The notes under the pieces: model-generated | The model's input: only the letters and a program-made list of their open reading frames with translations | What the model was told of the DNA's origin: nothing | Database searches by the model: none | DNA from: RPQJ01 sp963748985 | GTDB taxonomy: Bacteria; Pseudomonadota; Gammaproteobacteria; Steroidobacterales; Steroidobacteraceae | Length of the DNA: 64,000 bases | Reading direction: 5' to 3' | Assembly (NCBI GenBank): GCA_963748985.1 | Contig: CAVVKQ010000024.1 | Span: forward strand, 15,196-79,195 | Shown here: piece by piece, positions 25,035 through 37,708 of the stretch | Position numbering within the stretch: position 1 is the stretch's first letter | Layout of the letters: the number at the start of each line of letters is the position of its first letter | Made by a program: the position numbers and the translations under genes

Positions 25035-25787
25035 TCAACCTGCGCCAGCGCAGATCCGTGCGAACTCGTCCGCCTTGAGCGACGCCCCGCCGACGAGTCC
25101 GCCGTCGATATCGGGCATCGCAAACAGTTCCTGGGCGTTGGAAGCCTTGACGCTCCCGCCGTACAGGATCCTGACCGATCCGCCTATTGTAGCATCCCGT
25201 TCCGACACCTTGGCACGAATCATCGCGTGCACTTCCTGGGCCTGCTCCGGCGAAGCCGTGCGGCCCGTGCCGATCGCCCAGACCGGTTCGTAGGCGATGA
25301 CCGCCCTGGCCAGCGCCTGCACCCCGGTCACGGCCAGGACGGCCTCGAGCTGGCGGGATACGACGCTGGTCGTCTGGTCACCCTCGCGCTCTTCCAGGGT
25401 TTCACCCACGCAGAGCACCGGCACCAGCGACTGGGCCTGGGCCGCCACGAATTTGCGCGCGACGAGCGCGTCGCGCTCGCCGAACAGCTGGCGACGCTCC
25501 GAGTGGCCGACCAGCACGTAGCGGCAGCCGACGTCCTTCAGCATCGCGGCGGACACCTCGCCCGTGAAGGCGCCCTGCGACTCCGCGCAGACCGACTGGG
25601 CGCCGAGCGCCACGCCGGAATCCTTCAGCAGGCGACCGGTTTCCATCAGGTACGGGAACGGCGGGCACAGCAGGATTTCGGCACGCTTTCCCGGCTGCAA
25701 CAGATCGAGCAAACCACTGACGAGACTCGCGTTTTCCGCGCGCGACCCGTGCATTTTCCAGTTGCCCGCGACGAGCGGCTGACGCAT
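25035..25787 (-). CDS. tpiA: Triosephosphate isomerase
   Basis: This 250-residue TIM barrel interconverts dihydroxyacetone phosphate and glyceraldehyde-3-phosphate. The substrate-binding Asn and Lys (GNWKMHG), catalytic histidine (VGHSERR), catalytic glutamate (AYEPVWAIGTG) and phosphate loop (ILYGGSVK) are all intact. Full length. It lies between glmM and secG on the same strand; 112 bp before it carry only a weak hairpin. Confidence 0.97.
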   Translation of the reverse strand: MRQPLVAGNWKMHGSRAENASLVSGLLDLLQPGKRAEILLCPPFPYLMETGRLLKDSGVALGAQSVCAESQGAFTGEVSAAMLKDVGCRYVLVGHSERRQLFGERDALVARKFVAAQAQSLVPVLCVGETLEEREGDQTTSVVSRQLEAVLAVTGVQALARAVIAYEPVWAIGTGRTASPEQAQEVHAMIRAKVSERDATIGGSVRILYGGSVKASNAQELFAMPDIDGGLVGGASLKADEFARICAGAG

Positions 25788-25899
25788 GGCTGAACTACCC
25801 CCAGAAACGGTGAGCGATCCCGGCCCATCAGGGCCGGCCGCGAAAGGCGCGCGATCTTAGCGGCGGGTCCGGGTTAAAGCAATGCGGAACGGCCGCCAT

Positions 25900-27233
25900 T
25901 CAGATGGCCGTGCGCACGACATCCGCAAGTTCATTCGCATAGCGGGACGCGACCGCTTCTTCCTGAGCCTCGATCATGACGCGGATCACCGGCTCCGTAC
26001 CGGACGCGCGCAGTACCACCCGCCCGGTCGTACCGAGACCCTCCTCGACACGCCTGACGGCGTCCTGGATGACCTGCGACTGCGACAGGTCGATGCGTTC
26101 CTTGACGCGGACGTTGATCATCACCTGCGGGAACTTCGGCATGCCCGCAACGAGTTCGGCGAGCGGCCGGCCCGTTCGCTTCATCACGGCCAGCACCTCC
26201 AGGGCGCTGATCAGGCCGTCGCCCGTCGTCGTGCGATCGAGGCACAGCAAGTGACCGGACGTTTCGCCGCCGAGCACACCGCCGTGCTCCTTGAGCATGG
26301 CCAGCACGTAGCGGTCGCCGACCTTGCGCGCGCAGGAATTCCACGCCCTCGGCTTGCAGCTTCTGTTCGAGCCCCAGGTTGCTCATCACCGTGCCGACCA
26401 CCGGCCCCTGCAGCGTGCCAGCGCGCTTGCGATCGGAGGCGATGACGTACAGCAGCTGATCGCCGTCCGCGATGCGGCCGAGATGATCGACCATCACCAG
26501 CCGGTCGCCATCGCCGTCGAGCGCGATGCCGACGTCCGCGTGCACGCCCGACACCGTCGCCTGGATCAGCTCGGGTGACGTGGAACCACAGCGCAGGTTG
26601 ATGTTGCGACCGTTCGGCGAGCAGCCGAGCGGGATGATCTCGGCGCCGAGATCGGTGAGGACTCGCGGCGCCACCTTGTAGGCCGCACCGTTCGCGCAGT
26701 CGATGACGACTTTCAGTCCCGACAGGTCGGTGCCTTGCGGCAGCACCGACATGCAGAACTCCTGGTACAGCGACGCGCGACTTGTCGACGCGTGTTGCCT
26801 TGCCGAGATGGATCGATTCGCGCGTGAGGGCCGGCTGGTCGAGGTACGCCTCGATCTGTTCCTCGAGTTCGTCGGACAGCTTGCTGCCGTGCTCGTCGAA
26901 AAACTTGATGCCGTTGTCTTCGTACGGATTGTGCGAGGCGCTGATCACCACGCCGAACTTGCAACCGGACTTGCGGGCCATGTACGCGATGCCGGGCGTC
27001 GGCAGCGGACCGATCAGGCTCACGTTGACGCCGGCAGCGATGAAGCCCGCCTCGAGCGCGGCTTCGAACATGTAGCCGGAAAGGCGCGTGTCCTTGCCGA
27101 CCAGTGCGGTGCCGCCATCGGGCGCGAGCACGCGGGCCGCGGCGCTCGCAAGCCGCAGCGCGAACTCGACCGTCATGGGTTCCTGGCCGACCCGGCCGCG
27201 CACGCCATCGGTGCCGAAATACTTCCTGGCCAT
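25900..27233 (-). pseudogene. glmM: Phosphoglucosamine mutase, interrupted by two frameshifts
   Basis: GlmM converts glucosamine-6-phosphate to glucosamine-1-phosphate for UDP-GlcNAc. The N-part (MARKYFGTDGVRG, with active-site GVVISASHNPYEDNGIKFF) is in one frame. It breaks at about 26766-26772, where YQEFCMSVLPQG continues in another frame. That frame contains the metal loop DGDGDRLVMVDH. A second break at about 26333, in a GCGCGCGC run, returns to the frame with KVGDRYVLAMLKEHGG, GETSGH and RASGTEPVIRVM. Both breaks look like one extra base. The span is 1,334 nt, exactly two more than a 443-residue gene needs. All domains are otherwise preserved, so sequencing error is as likely as a real pseudogene. 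Confidence 0.9.
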
Positions 27234-27298
27234 CTGCTGCTTGCTCCTCGCCGTGACGCGCTCGCCGCGCTGGCGCCACCTTGCTTCCAGTCGTTTCG

Positions 27299-28130
27299 CT
27301 ATCTCGCTTCGCGCCCGCGCAGCGCTACCGCCACCTTGACCGCATCGACCGTGGCGGCGACGTCGTGCACGCGGATGATCGACGCCCCCGCCTGCACCGC
27401 AAACGCGGCCGCAACGGCGCTGCCCACCACCCGTTCCAGGGCTGGCCGACCCGTCATGATACCGATGACCGCCTTGCGCGAGACACCGATCAGCAGCGGA
27501 TAGCCCAGATCCGTGAACGCACGCTGGTTTCGCAGCAGTTCGACGTTGTGCTGGTACGTCTTGCCGAACCCGATGCCGGGATCGATGCAGATCGAATCGC
27601 CCGCGATGCCTGCTTCCCGGCAGGCGTTGGCGCGTGCAAGAAGAAAACCGCGGACCTCGGCGACGACGTCGTCGTAGCGCGGATCCGCCTGCATGGTCGC
27701 CGGCTCGCCCTGCATGTGCATCACGCAGACCGCGGCGTTCTCCTGCCGCTGCAGCTGCGAGTGCGCCCGGCATGCGCAACGCGCGAATATCGTTCACGAG
27801 GTGCGCGCCGGCACGCAGGGCGGCCGCAATCACTTCGGGTTTGCTGGTGTCGACGGAAAGCACGGCCTCTGTACGGGCCGCGAGGGCCTCGATCACCGGC
27901 ACGACGCGATCGATTTCCTGTTGCACGCCTACTGCCGCCGCACCCGGTCGCGTCGACTCGCCGCCGACGTCGACGATGGCGGCACCCTCCTCGACCATGC
28001 GCAATCCGGCCGCGATCGCGGCCTGCCGTTCGAAGTGCAGGCCACCGTCCGAGAACGAGTCTGGCGTGACGTTGAGGATACCCATGACGGCGGGGACGTC
28101 GAGGGCCAGCGATCGGTCACGGCAGCGCAT
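27299..28130 (-). pseudogene. folP: Dihydropteroate synthase, interrupted by one frameshift
   Basis: FolP condenses p-aminobenzoate with dihydropterin pyrophosphate in folate synthesis and is the sulfonamide target. MGILNVTPDSFSDGG, DVGGESTRPGA, LSVDTSKPEV and LVNDIRALRMPG are in one frame. At about 27741-27750 the reading shifts and continues in frame with VMHMQGEP, CIDPGIGFGKT, LLIGVSRKAV and IIRVHDV. The span of 832 nt is one base more than a 276-residue gene requires, indicating a +1 insertion. A C-rich heptad array ends seven bases before the ATG, leaving no ribosome-binding site. Confidence 0.9.
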
Positions 28131-28136
28131 GAAGAA

Positions 28137-28160
28137 GGGGTTGAGGGGGTTGGGGGTTAG
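28137..28160. repeat. Heptad array (G-rich on plus), abutting folP start
   Basis: Runs of GGGG/GGGGG are separated by TTGA, TT and TTAG. It ends six bases before the folP start codon and is C-rich in the folP sense strand. It pairs as an inverted repeat with 28283-28316 at the other end of the same spacer. Confidence 0.8.
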
Positions 28161-28162
28161 TG

Positions 28163-28198
28163 CAGGAAGGGCAGGAAGGACAGGAAGGACAGGAAGGT
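28163..28198. repeat. Four tandem copies of a 9-bp repeat
   Basis: CAGGAAGGG, CAGGAAGGA, CAGGAAGGA and CAGGAAGGT follow each other without gap in the ftsH-folP spacer, directly beside a heptad array. A partial related stretch (GACAGGCAGGACAGG) occurs beside the heptad array upstream of rlmE. Confidence 0.85.
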
Positions 28199-28250
28199 CT
28201 TCGTGGCGTTCGGTGCAGCCGCTGAATTGCAGGCATCAAGAATTGCGGCC

Positions 28251-28282
28251 AGTAAAAGGAAAGGGCGGCAATGCCGCCCTTC
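28251..28282 (-). terminator. Rho-independent terminator of ftsH
   Basis: On the minus strand AAGGGCGGC and GCCGCCCTT form a nine-base-pair stem around a three-base loop. It is followed by TCCTTTTACT. It lies just after the G-rich (sense) heptad array that follows the ftsH stop. Confidence 0.75.
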
Positions 28283-28316
28283 CGACTAACCCCCAACCCC
28301 TATCCCCTAACCCCTC
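28283..28316. repeat. Heptad array (C-rich on plus), abutting ftsH stop
   Basis: CGACTA is followed by ACCCCCA, ACCCCTA, TCCCCTA and ACCCCT. It ends two bases before the ftsH stop codon. In the ftsH message it reads as four G4-G5 runs spaced by three bases, a canonical G-quadruplex motif. Confidence 0.85.
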
Positions 28317-28318
28317 GG

Positions 28319-30244
<1,926 letters not shown>

Positions 30245-30309
30245 TTCCTGACCTCGGATAAGCCTGATCTGCGGCGCGCATCGTGCGCGCTCTTACGGCC
30301 GAATTCACA

Positions 30310-30936
30310 CTACACCAATCGATACCCGCGTGCCAGAACGTAGACTTCGGCGCTGCGCGGCCTCGACGCTTTCGGCTTGCGCAACTTCACGGAGTCAAAG
30401 CGTTCGCGCAACTGGGAAACGAGCGGCTGGAAACCCCGCCCCTGGAAGACCTTGGCGAGGAAATCGCCACCGGGACGCAGAGTCCGACCGGCGAAATCGA
30501 CCGCAAGTTCCACCAGTTGCATCGACCGGTCGTGGTCCACGTCGGCAATGCCCATCATGTTGGGGGCTATGTCGGACATGACAAGGTCGACTTTGGTCGG
30601 GCCGACCATGGCGAACAGCTGCTCGAGCACGGCATCGTCATTGAAGTCACCCTGCAGGAATTCCACCCCCGGGATGGCCGGCATGTCGAGGATGTCCATG
30701 GCAATGATCCGACCTTTGCCGTCCAGCAGCCGCTTCGCGTACTGGCTCCAACTGCCGGGCGCCGCGCCCAGGTCGACGATGGTCATGCCCGGTCGCAGGA
30801 TCTGGTCGGATTTCTGGATTTCCTCGAGCTTGTAGACCGCCCGCGAGCGCCAGCCCTCTTCCCGGGCCCGTTTCACGTACGGGTCGGACTCGTGCTCGGC
30901 GAGCCAGGCGGCGGAGGATTTGGTGCGCTTTGGCAA
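30310..30936 (-). CDS. rlmE: 23S rRNA 2'-O-methyltransferase RlmE
   Basis: This FtsJ-type enzyme methylates U2552 of 23S rRNA in late 50S assembly. SAM-binding DLGAAPGSWSQYAKRLL, the catalytic-lysine region and DLVMSDIAPNMMG are present. A TTG at 30936 gives LPKRTKSSAAWLAEHESD and 208 residues, matching the family length. An ATG at 31062 would add 42 residues read through a heptad array (SDYPLTPIPYPLTP), which no family member needs. The TTG has no clear Shine-Dalgarno site because the array sits directly upstream, so the true start remains uncertain. Confidence 0.93.
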   Translation of the reverse strand: MPKRTKSSAAWLAEHESDPYVKRAREEGWRSRAVYKLEEIQKSDQILRPGMTIVDLGAAPGSWSQYAKRLLDGKGRIIAMDILDMPAIPGVEFLQGDFNDDAVLEQLFAMVGPTKVDLVMSDIAPNMMGIADVDHDRSMQLVELAVDFAGRTLRPGGDFLAKVFQGRGFQPLVSQLRERFDSVKLRKPKASRPRSAEVYVLARGYRLV

Positions 30937-30942
30937 GGGGAC

Positions 30943-30990
30943 AGGCAGGACAGGGGTTAGGGGATAGGGGATAGGGGTTAGGGGATAGTC
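30943..30990. repeat. Heptad array (G-rich on plus) upstream of rlmE
   Basis: After ACAGGCAGGACAGGGG come TTAGGGG, ATAGGGG, ATAGGGG, TTAGGGG, then ATAGTCGGAGG. The last part is the complement of the conserved CCTCCGACTAT boundary motif. It is C-rich in the rlmE sense strand and ends within about seven bases of the TTG start. Confidence 0.85.
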
Positions 30991-31111
30991 GGAGGTGCGC
31001 GTTTCGCGCCAGATGTTGGCGTCGATTCCCGGCGGATCAATGTCAAATTCGTGCGAATTCATCTGTTGCTCAGGGATGATAGCGACCCTCGAGGTCCAGC
31101 CACACCGGCTC

Positions 31112-31180
31112 GACTAACCCCTACCCCCCATCCCCTGGCCCCTTTCCTACTAACCCCCAACCCCTATCCCCTAACCCCTT
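31112..31180. repeat. Heptad array (C-rich on plus) abutting yhbY start
   Basis: Two tracts are present: one starts CGACTAACCCCTACC, the second CTACTAACCCCCAACCCC, followed by TATCCCCTAACCCC. The array stops about three bases before the yhbY ATG and is C-rich in the yhbY sense strand. With 30943-30990 it brackets the rlmE/yhbY spacer. Confidence 0.85.
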
Positions 31181-31183
31181 CCC

Positions 31184-31480
31184 ATGCTGTCCGACGCCCA
31201 ACGCAAATACCTTCGCCGCCTTGGCCACGAACTGAACCCCGTGGTCCTGATCGGTGTGTCCGGGCTCGGCCCGAACCTGGTGGCGGAAATGGACGGCGCG
31301 CTGGCTCACCACGAGCTGGTCAAGGTGCGGGCACGAGTGGGTGATCGCAAGACACGGGACGGGGTGCTGGCCGAACTGGCCGCCTCGACGCGCTCGGAGA
31401 TCGTCCAGCGCATCGGCCACGTCGCCTTGTTCTACCGGGCCAACCTCGAGAAGACGACCATCCTCCTGCCTGACGCGTAA
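31184..31480 (+). CDS. yhbY: Ribosome assembly RNA-binding protein YhbY
   Basis: This 98-residue CRS1-YhbY (CRM) domain protein associates with pre-50S particles. It contains LSDAQRKYLRRLGHELNPVV, the conserved GxxG-type loop around IGVSGLGPNL, and the basic segment VRARVGDRKTRD. It is divergent from rlmE and convergent with greA, as in many gammaproteobacteria. The heptad array runs up to the start codon, leaving no recognisable ribosome-binding site. Confidence 0.93.
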   Translation: MLSDAQRKYLRRLGHELNPVVLIGVSGLGPNLVAEMDGALAHHELVKVRARVGDRKTRDGVLAELAASTRSEIVQRIGHVALFYRANLEKTTILLPDA

Positions 31481-31560
31481 CTGTTGCTGCAGTGTGCGGT
31501 CACGGGCCCCCGCATGGCATCGAACTTCCAGATCGCGCCGATAGACGGCGTGAATGATCC

Positions 31561-32030
31561 CTACTCGTAGCGAACGGTCACGATTTCGTACGAGCGGGTG
31601 CCACCCGGCACGGCGACATGAACCTCGTCCCCGGCTGACTTGCCGACCAGCGCCCGCGCGATCGGCGACGTGATCGAGATCAGGTTGCGGCGGATGTCGG
31701 CTTCCTGCTCGCCGACGATCTGGTAGACGACTTCCTCGCCGGTGGCCGTTTCGAGGTGCACCGTGGCGCCAAAAACCACCTTGTCGGTCCTGGGCAGGGT
31801 CGAGACGTCGATGATGTGCGAGTGCGACAGCTCGTGCTCGAGCTCGTTGATCCGCCCCTCGCAGAAACTCTGCTGCTCACGGGCCGCGTGATACTCCGCG
31901 TTCTCACTCAGGTCGCCATGGGCGCGCGCCTCGGCGATGGCCTGGATGATGCGCGGCCGCTCGACCTGCTTGAGCCGTTTGAGTTCCTCGCGCAGGCGCT
32001 CAGCACCCTTAGAAGTCATAGGCTTACGCG

Positions 32031-32034
<4 letters not shown>
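31561..32034 (-). CDS. greA: Transcription elongation factor GreA
   Basis: This 157-residue factor stimulates transcript cleavage in backtracked RNA polymerase. The N-terminal coiled coil carries the acidic tip (RAHGDLSENAEYHAAREQQ), and the C-terminal globular domain contains ISITSPIARALVGKSAGDEV. The ATG at 32034 overlaps the carB stop (ATGA), which favours it over a second ATG five codons later. It is the last gene of carA-carB-greA. Confidence 0.96.
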
Positions 32035-35258
<3,224 letters not shown>

Positions 35259-35278
35259 GCGGGCGGGGACTCCTGCGA

Positions 35279-36439
35279 TCAGACCGTCTTGCGCATCGGC
35301 ACGGTGCCCGCCTTGCGCAGCATGGATTCGACGAACTGCGCAAACAGCGGCACGAGGTCACGCGGACCCGGGCTCGCCTCGGGGTGACCCTGGAAGCTGA
35401 ACGCGGGACGATCGACGCAGGTGATGCCCTGCAGCGAGCCGTCGAACAGCGACTTGTGGGTGACCTTCACGTGCGGTGGCAGCGTCGTCTCGTCGACGGC
35501 GAAGCCGTGGTTCTGGGAGGTGATCAGCACGCGACCCGTCTCGATTTCGAGCACAGGGTGATTCGCGCCGTGGTGGCCGAACTTCATCTTGACGGTCTTC
35601 GCGCCGACTGCGAGGCCCAGGATCTGGTGCCCGAGGCAGATGCCGAAGAGCGGTGTGCCGTTGGCGAGAAATTCGCGCGTGGCGTCGATGGCATAGGTGC
35701 ACGGCTCGGGATCGCCGGGCCCGTTCGAGAGAAAGACGCCGTCCGGCGCGAGCGCCATGACCTCGGCCGCCGAGGTCTGCGCCGGCACGACCGTCATGCG
35801 ACAGCCGTGGTCCGCAAGCAGGCGCAGGATGTTGCGCTTGATGCCGAAGTCATAGGCCACGACGTGCAGTCGCTGGCCGGTCCGGCGACCCGGACCTTGT
35901 TCCAGCGACCAGTTCGTGCCCTCGTTCCACTGGTAGGCCCGGTCGGTGCAGACGACCCTGGCGAGGTCCATGCCCTTGAGGCCCGGGAAGCGGCGTGCGG
36001 CCTCGATCGCGAGGTCGGGGCGCAGTGCGGCGTCGCCGCTGGCGATGCAGCCGGCCTGCGCGCCCTTCTCGCGCAGGATGCGCGTCAGCTTGCGGGTGTC
36101 GATCTCGGCGACGGCGACCGTGTTGCGGCGGCGCAGGAACTCCGGCAGGGATTCGGTGGCACGCCAGCTCGAGTGCAGCAACGGCAGGTCGCGGACCACG
36201 AGACCGGCGGCGTGGACGAGGCTCGACTCGTGGTCGTCGGGGTTGGTGCCGGTGTTGCCGATATGCGGGTAGGTCAGTGTGACGATCTGCCGGGAATACG
36301 ACGGGTCGGTCAGGATTTCCTGGTAACCCGTCATGGCGGTGTTGAACACCACCTCGCCGGTCGATGTGCCGGCGGCGCCGATGGAGACGCCGCGAAACAC
36401 AGTGCCGTCCTCTAGAGCCAAGACAGCGGGTGTCGTCAC
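35279..36439 (-). CDS. carA: Carbamoyl-phosphate synthase small subunit
   Basis: This 386-residue glutaminase subunit supplies ammonia to CarB. The class I glutamine amidotransferase motif GICLGHQILGLAVGA holds the nucleophilic cysteine, with the catalytic His/Glu in FQGHPEASPGP. The GTG start is preceded by GGAGGT. A 447-bp upstream region contains two very long hairpins (36641-36831). No pyrimidine- or arginine-responsive operator is recognisable. Confidence 0.97.
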   Translation of the reverse strand: MTTPAVLALEDGTVFRGVSIGAAGTSTGEVVFNTAMTGYQEILTDPSYSRQIVTLTYPHIGNTGTNPDDHESSLVHAAGLVVRDLPLLHSSWRATESLPEFLRRRNTVAVAEIDTRKLTRILREKGAQAGCIASGDAALRPDLAIEAARRFPGLKGMDLARVVCTDRAYQWNEGTNWSLEQGPGRRTGQRLHVVAYDFGIKRNILRLLADHGCRMTVVPAQTSAAEVMALAPDGVFLSNGPGDPEPCTYAIDATREFLANGTPLFGICLGHQILGLAVGAKTVKMKFGHHGANHPVLEIETGRVLITSQNHGFAVDETTLPPHVKVTHKSLFDGSLQGITCVDRPAFSFQGHPEASPGPRDLVPLFAQFVESMLRKAGTVPMRKTV

Positions 36440-36640
36440 GGGTACCTCCGGCGCAGCGATCAGTTACTAGCGCGTGCGACCGCCGCCGGGGTTGAGCAGT
36501 GCTCACTCCGGTGCAGATTTGTCTCACGGGCTAAGTACCGGATTCTACGCGAGCGTCCCGGCTTGTGCCACGCGCTCTTCCTGCACCACTCCCGTGCAAG
36601 CGGGCGAGGCGGAAAAGTCGCTTAGTCGCACGATGTCGTG

Positions 36641-36714
36641 CGCCCGGTCCGGTTCTCCTTCCGGCGAGCGGAAAGGCAGACACGCTCGCCGGAAGGAGAA
36701 CCGGACCGGGCGCT
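36641..36714. repeat. Giant hairpin 1 upstream of carA
   Basis: The arms 36641-36671 and 36684-36714 are perfect 31-bp inverted complements. The innermost segment 36671-36684 reads GGAAAGGCAGACAC, which is the exact reverse complement of the loop of hairpin 2. A small extra palindrome, GCACGA-TG-TCGTGC, overlaps its left foot (36629-36642). No reading frame explains it. No U-tract follows on either strand. Confidence 0.9.
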
Positions 36715-36753
36715 GCACACCCTCCGACGACGCTGGGCTTCCCGACGGCGCTG

Positions 36754-36831
36754 GGCATCCGACCCGGCTCGTCCTGCCGAGATCGTGTCTGCCTTTCCGA
36801 TCTCGGCAGGACGAGCCGGGTCGGGTGCCCG
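36754..36831. repeat. Giant hairpin 2 between dapB and carA
   Basis: The arms 36761-36785 and 36800-36824 are perfect 25-bp inverted complements, with further outer pairs to 36754/36831. The 14-nt loop (36786-36799) is GTGTCTGCCTTTCC, complementary over its full length to the loop of hairpin 1. It begins about 56 bp past the dapB stop. The remaining parts of the 36440-36886 spacer show no gene. Confidence 0.9.
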
Positions 36832-36886
36832 ACGACTCGTGATTCGTGGAACGTCTCCCGCCCTGTTAGCAGGAATGTCGTGGGCG

Positions 36887-37702
36887 TCAGAGCCCGAGGA
36901 CGTCGGCCATCGAGTAGAGACCCGGCGGACGCCCGACGACCCAGCGAGCCGCCACCAGTGCGCCGCGGGCAAAGCCCGAGCGGTCCTGCGCGTGATGCGA
37001 GAGTTCGATGGTTTCGCCGGGACCCGCAAAAATCAGGCGGTGATCGCCGACGATGTCCCCGCCGCGCACCACGCTGAACCCGATCTTGCCGACCTCGCGG
37101 GCGCCGGTATTGCCGTGCCGCGCGTATTCCGCAACGGCGTCCAGTTCGACGCCCCGGCCCCTGGCGGCGGCCCGCGCGAGACCCAGCGCCGTCCCGCTCG
37201 GAGCGTCGACCTTGTGGCGATGGTGTGCTTCGAAAATCTCGGCGTCGTATTGCTCCGCCTGCAGTGCCCGCGCCGCGAGCTCCGCCAGCCTGAACAGCAC
37301 GTTGACGCCCAGGCTCATGTTGGGAGCGAGCACGACCGCCAACCCGCGCGCGATCTCCTCGAGCTCCGCGAGCTGGGCGCCGCTGTGCCCGGTGGTGCCA
37401 ATGACCATCGGCACGCCCAGTTCACGACAGAGGGCCGCATTGCGGACCGTGGCTTCGGCCAGCGTGAAATCGATGGCGACGCTGGCCCCGGTGAGGGCGC
37501 GCCGCGGATCGTCGGTGATTGCGACGGCAAGCGGCGCCGATCCCGCAAACGAGCCCGCTTCCTGGCCGATCGCGTTGTCGCCGGGTGCGACCAACGCGCC
37601 GCTCAGGCGCAGACCGCTCGCGTCGCCCGCGATCAGCGGGATGATGCTCCGGCCCATCCGGCCCGAAGCCCCGAGCATCGCGATGTTGATCGAATCGGCC
37701 AT
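36887..37702 (-). CDS. dapB: 4-hydroxy-tetrahydrodipicolinate reductase
   Basis: This 271-residue NAD(P)H-dependent enzyme acts in the lysine/diaminopimelate pathway. The Rossmann motif GASGRMGRSI is at the N-terminus, with VIGTTGHSGAQL, APNMSLGVNV and the catalytic EAHHRHKVDAPSGTAL. It starts six bases after dnaJ, so it is cotranscribed with the chaperone genes. The canonical grpE-dnaK-dnaJ-dapB-carAB order is kept. Confidence 0.97.
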   Translation of the reverse strand: MADSINIAMLGASGRMGRSIIPLIAGDASGLRLSGALVAPGDNAIGQEAGSFAGSAPLAVAITDDPRRALTGASVAIDFTLAEATVRNAALCRELGVPMVIGTTGHSGAQLAELEEIARGLAVVLAPNMSLGVNVLFRLAELAARALQAEQYDAEIFEAHHRHKVDAPSGTALGLARAAARGRGVELDAVAEYARHGNTGAREVGKIGFSVVRGGDIVGDHRLIFAGPGETIELSHHAQDRSGFARGALVAARWVVGRPPGLYSMADVLGL

Positions 37703-37708
37703 GGGGCG

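Noticed and set aside
25821..25836. CGGCCC-ATCA-GGGCCG hairpin between glmM and tpiA as a terminator
   Set aside because: Only six base pairs and no U-tract on either strand; glmM, tpiA and secG are collinear and may be cotranscribed.
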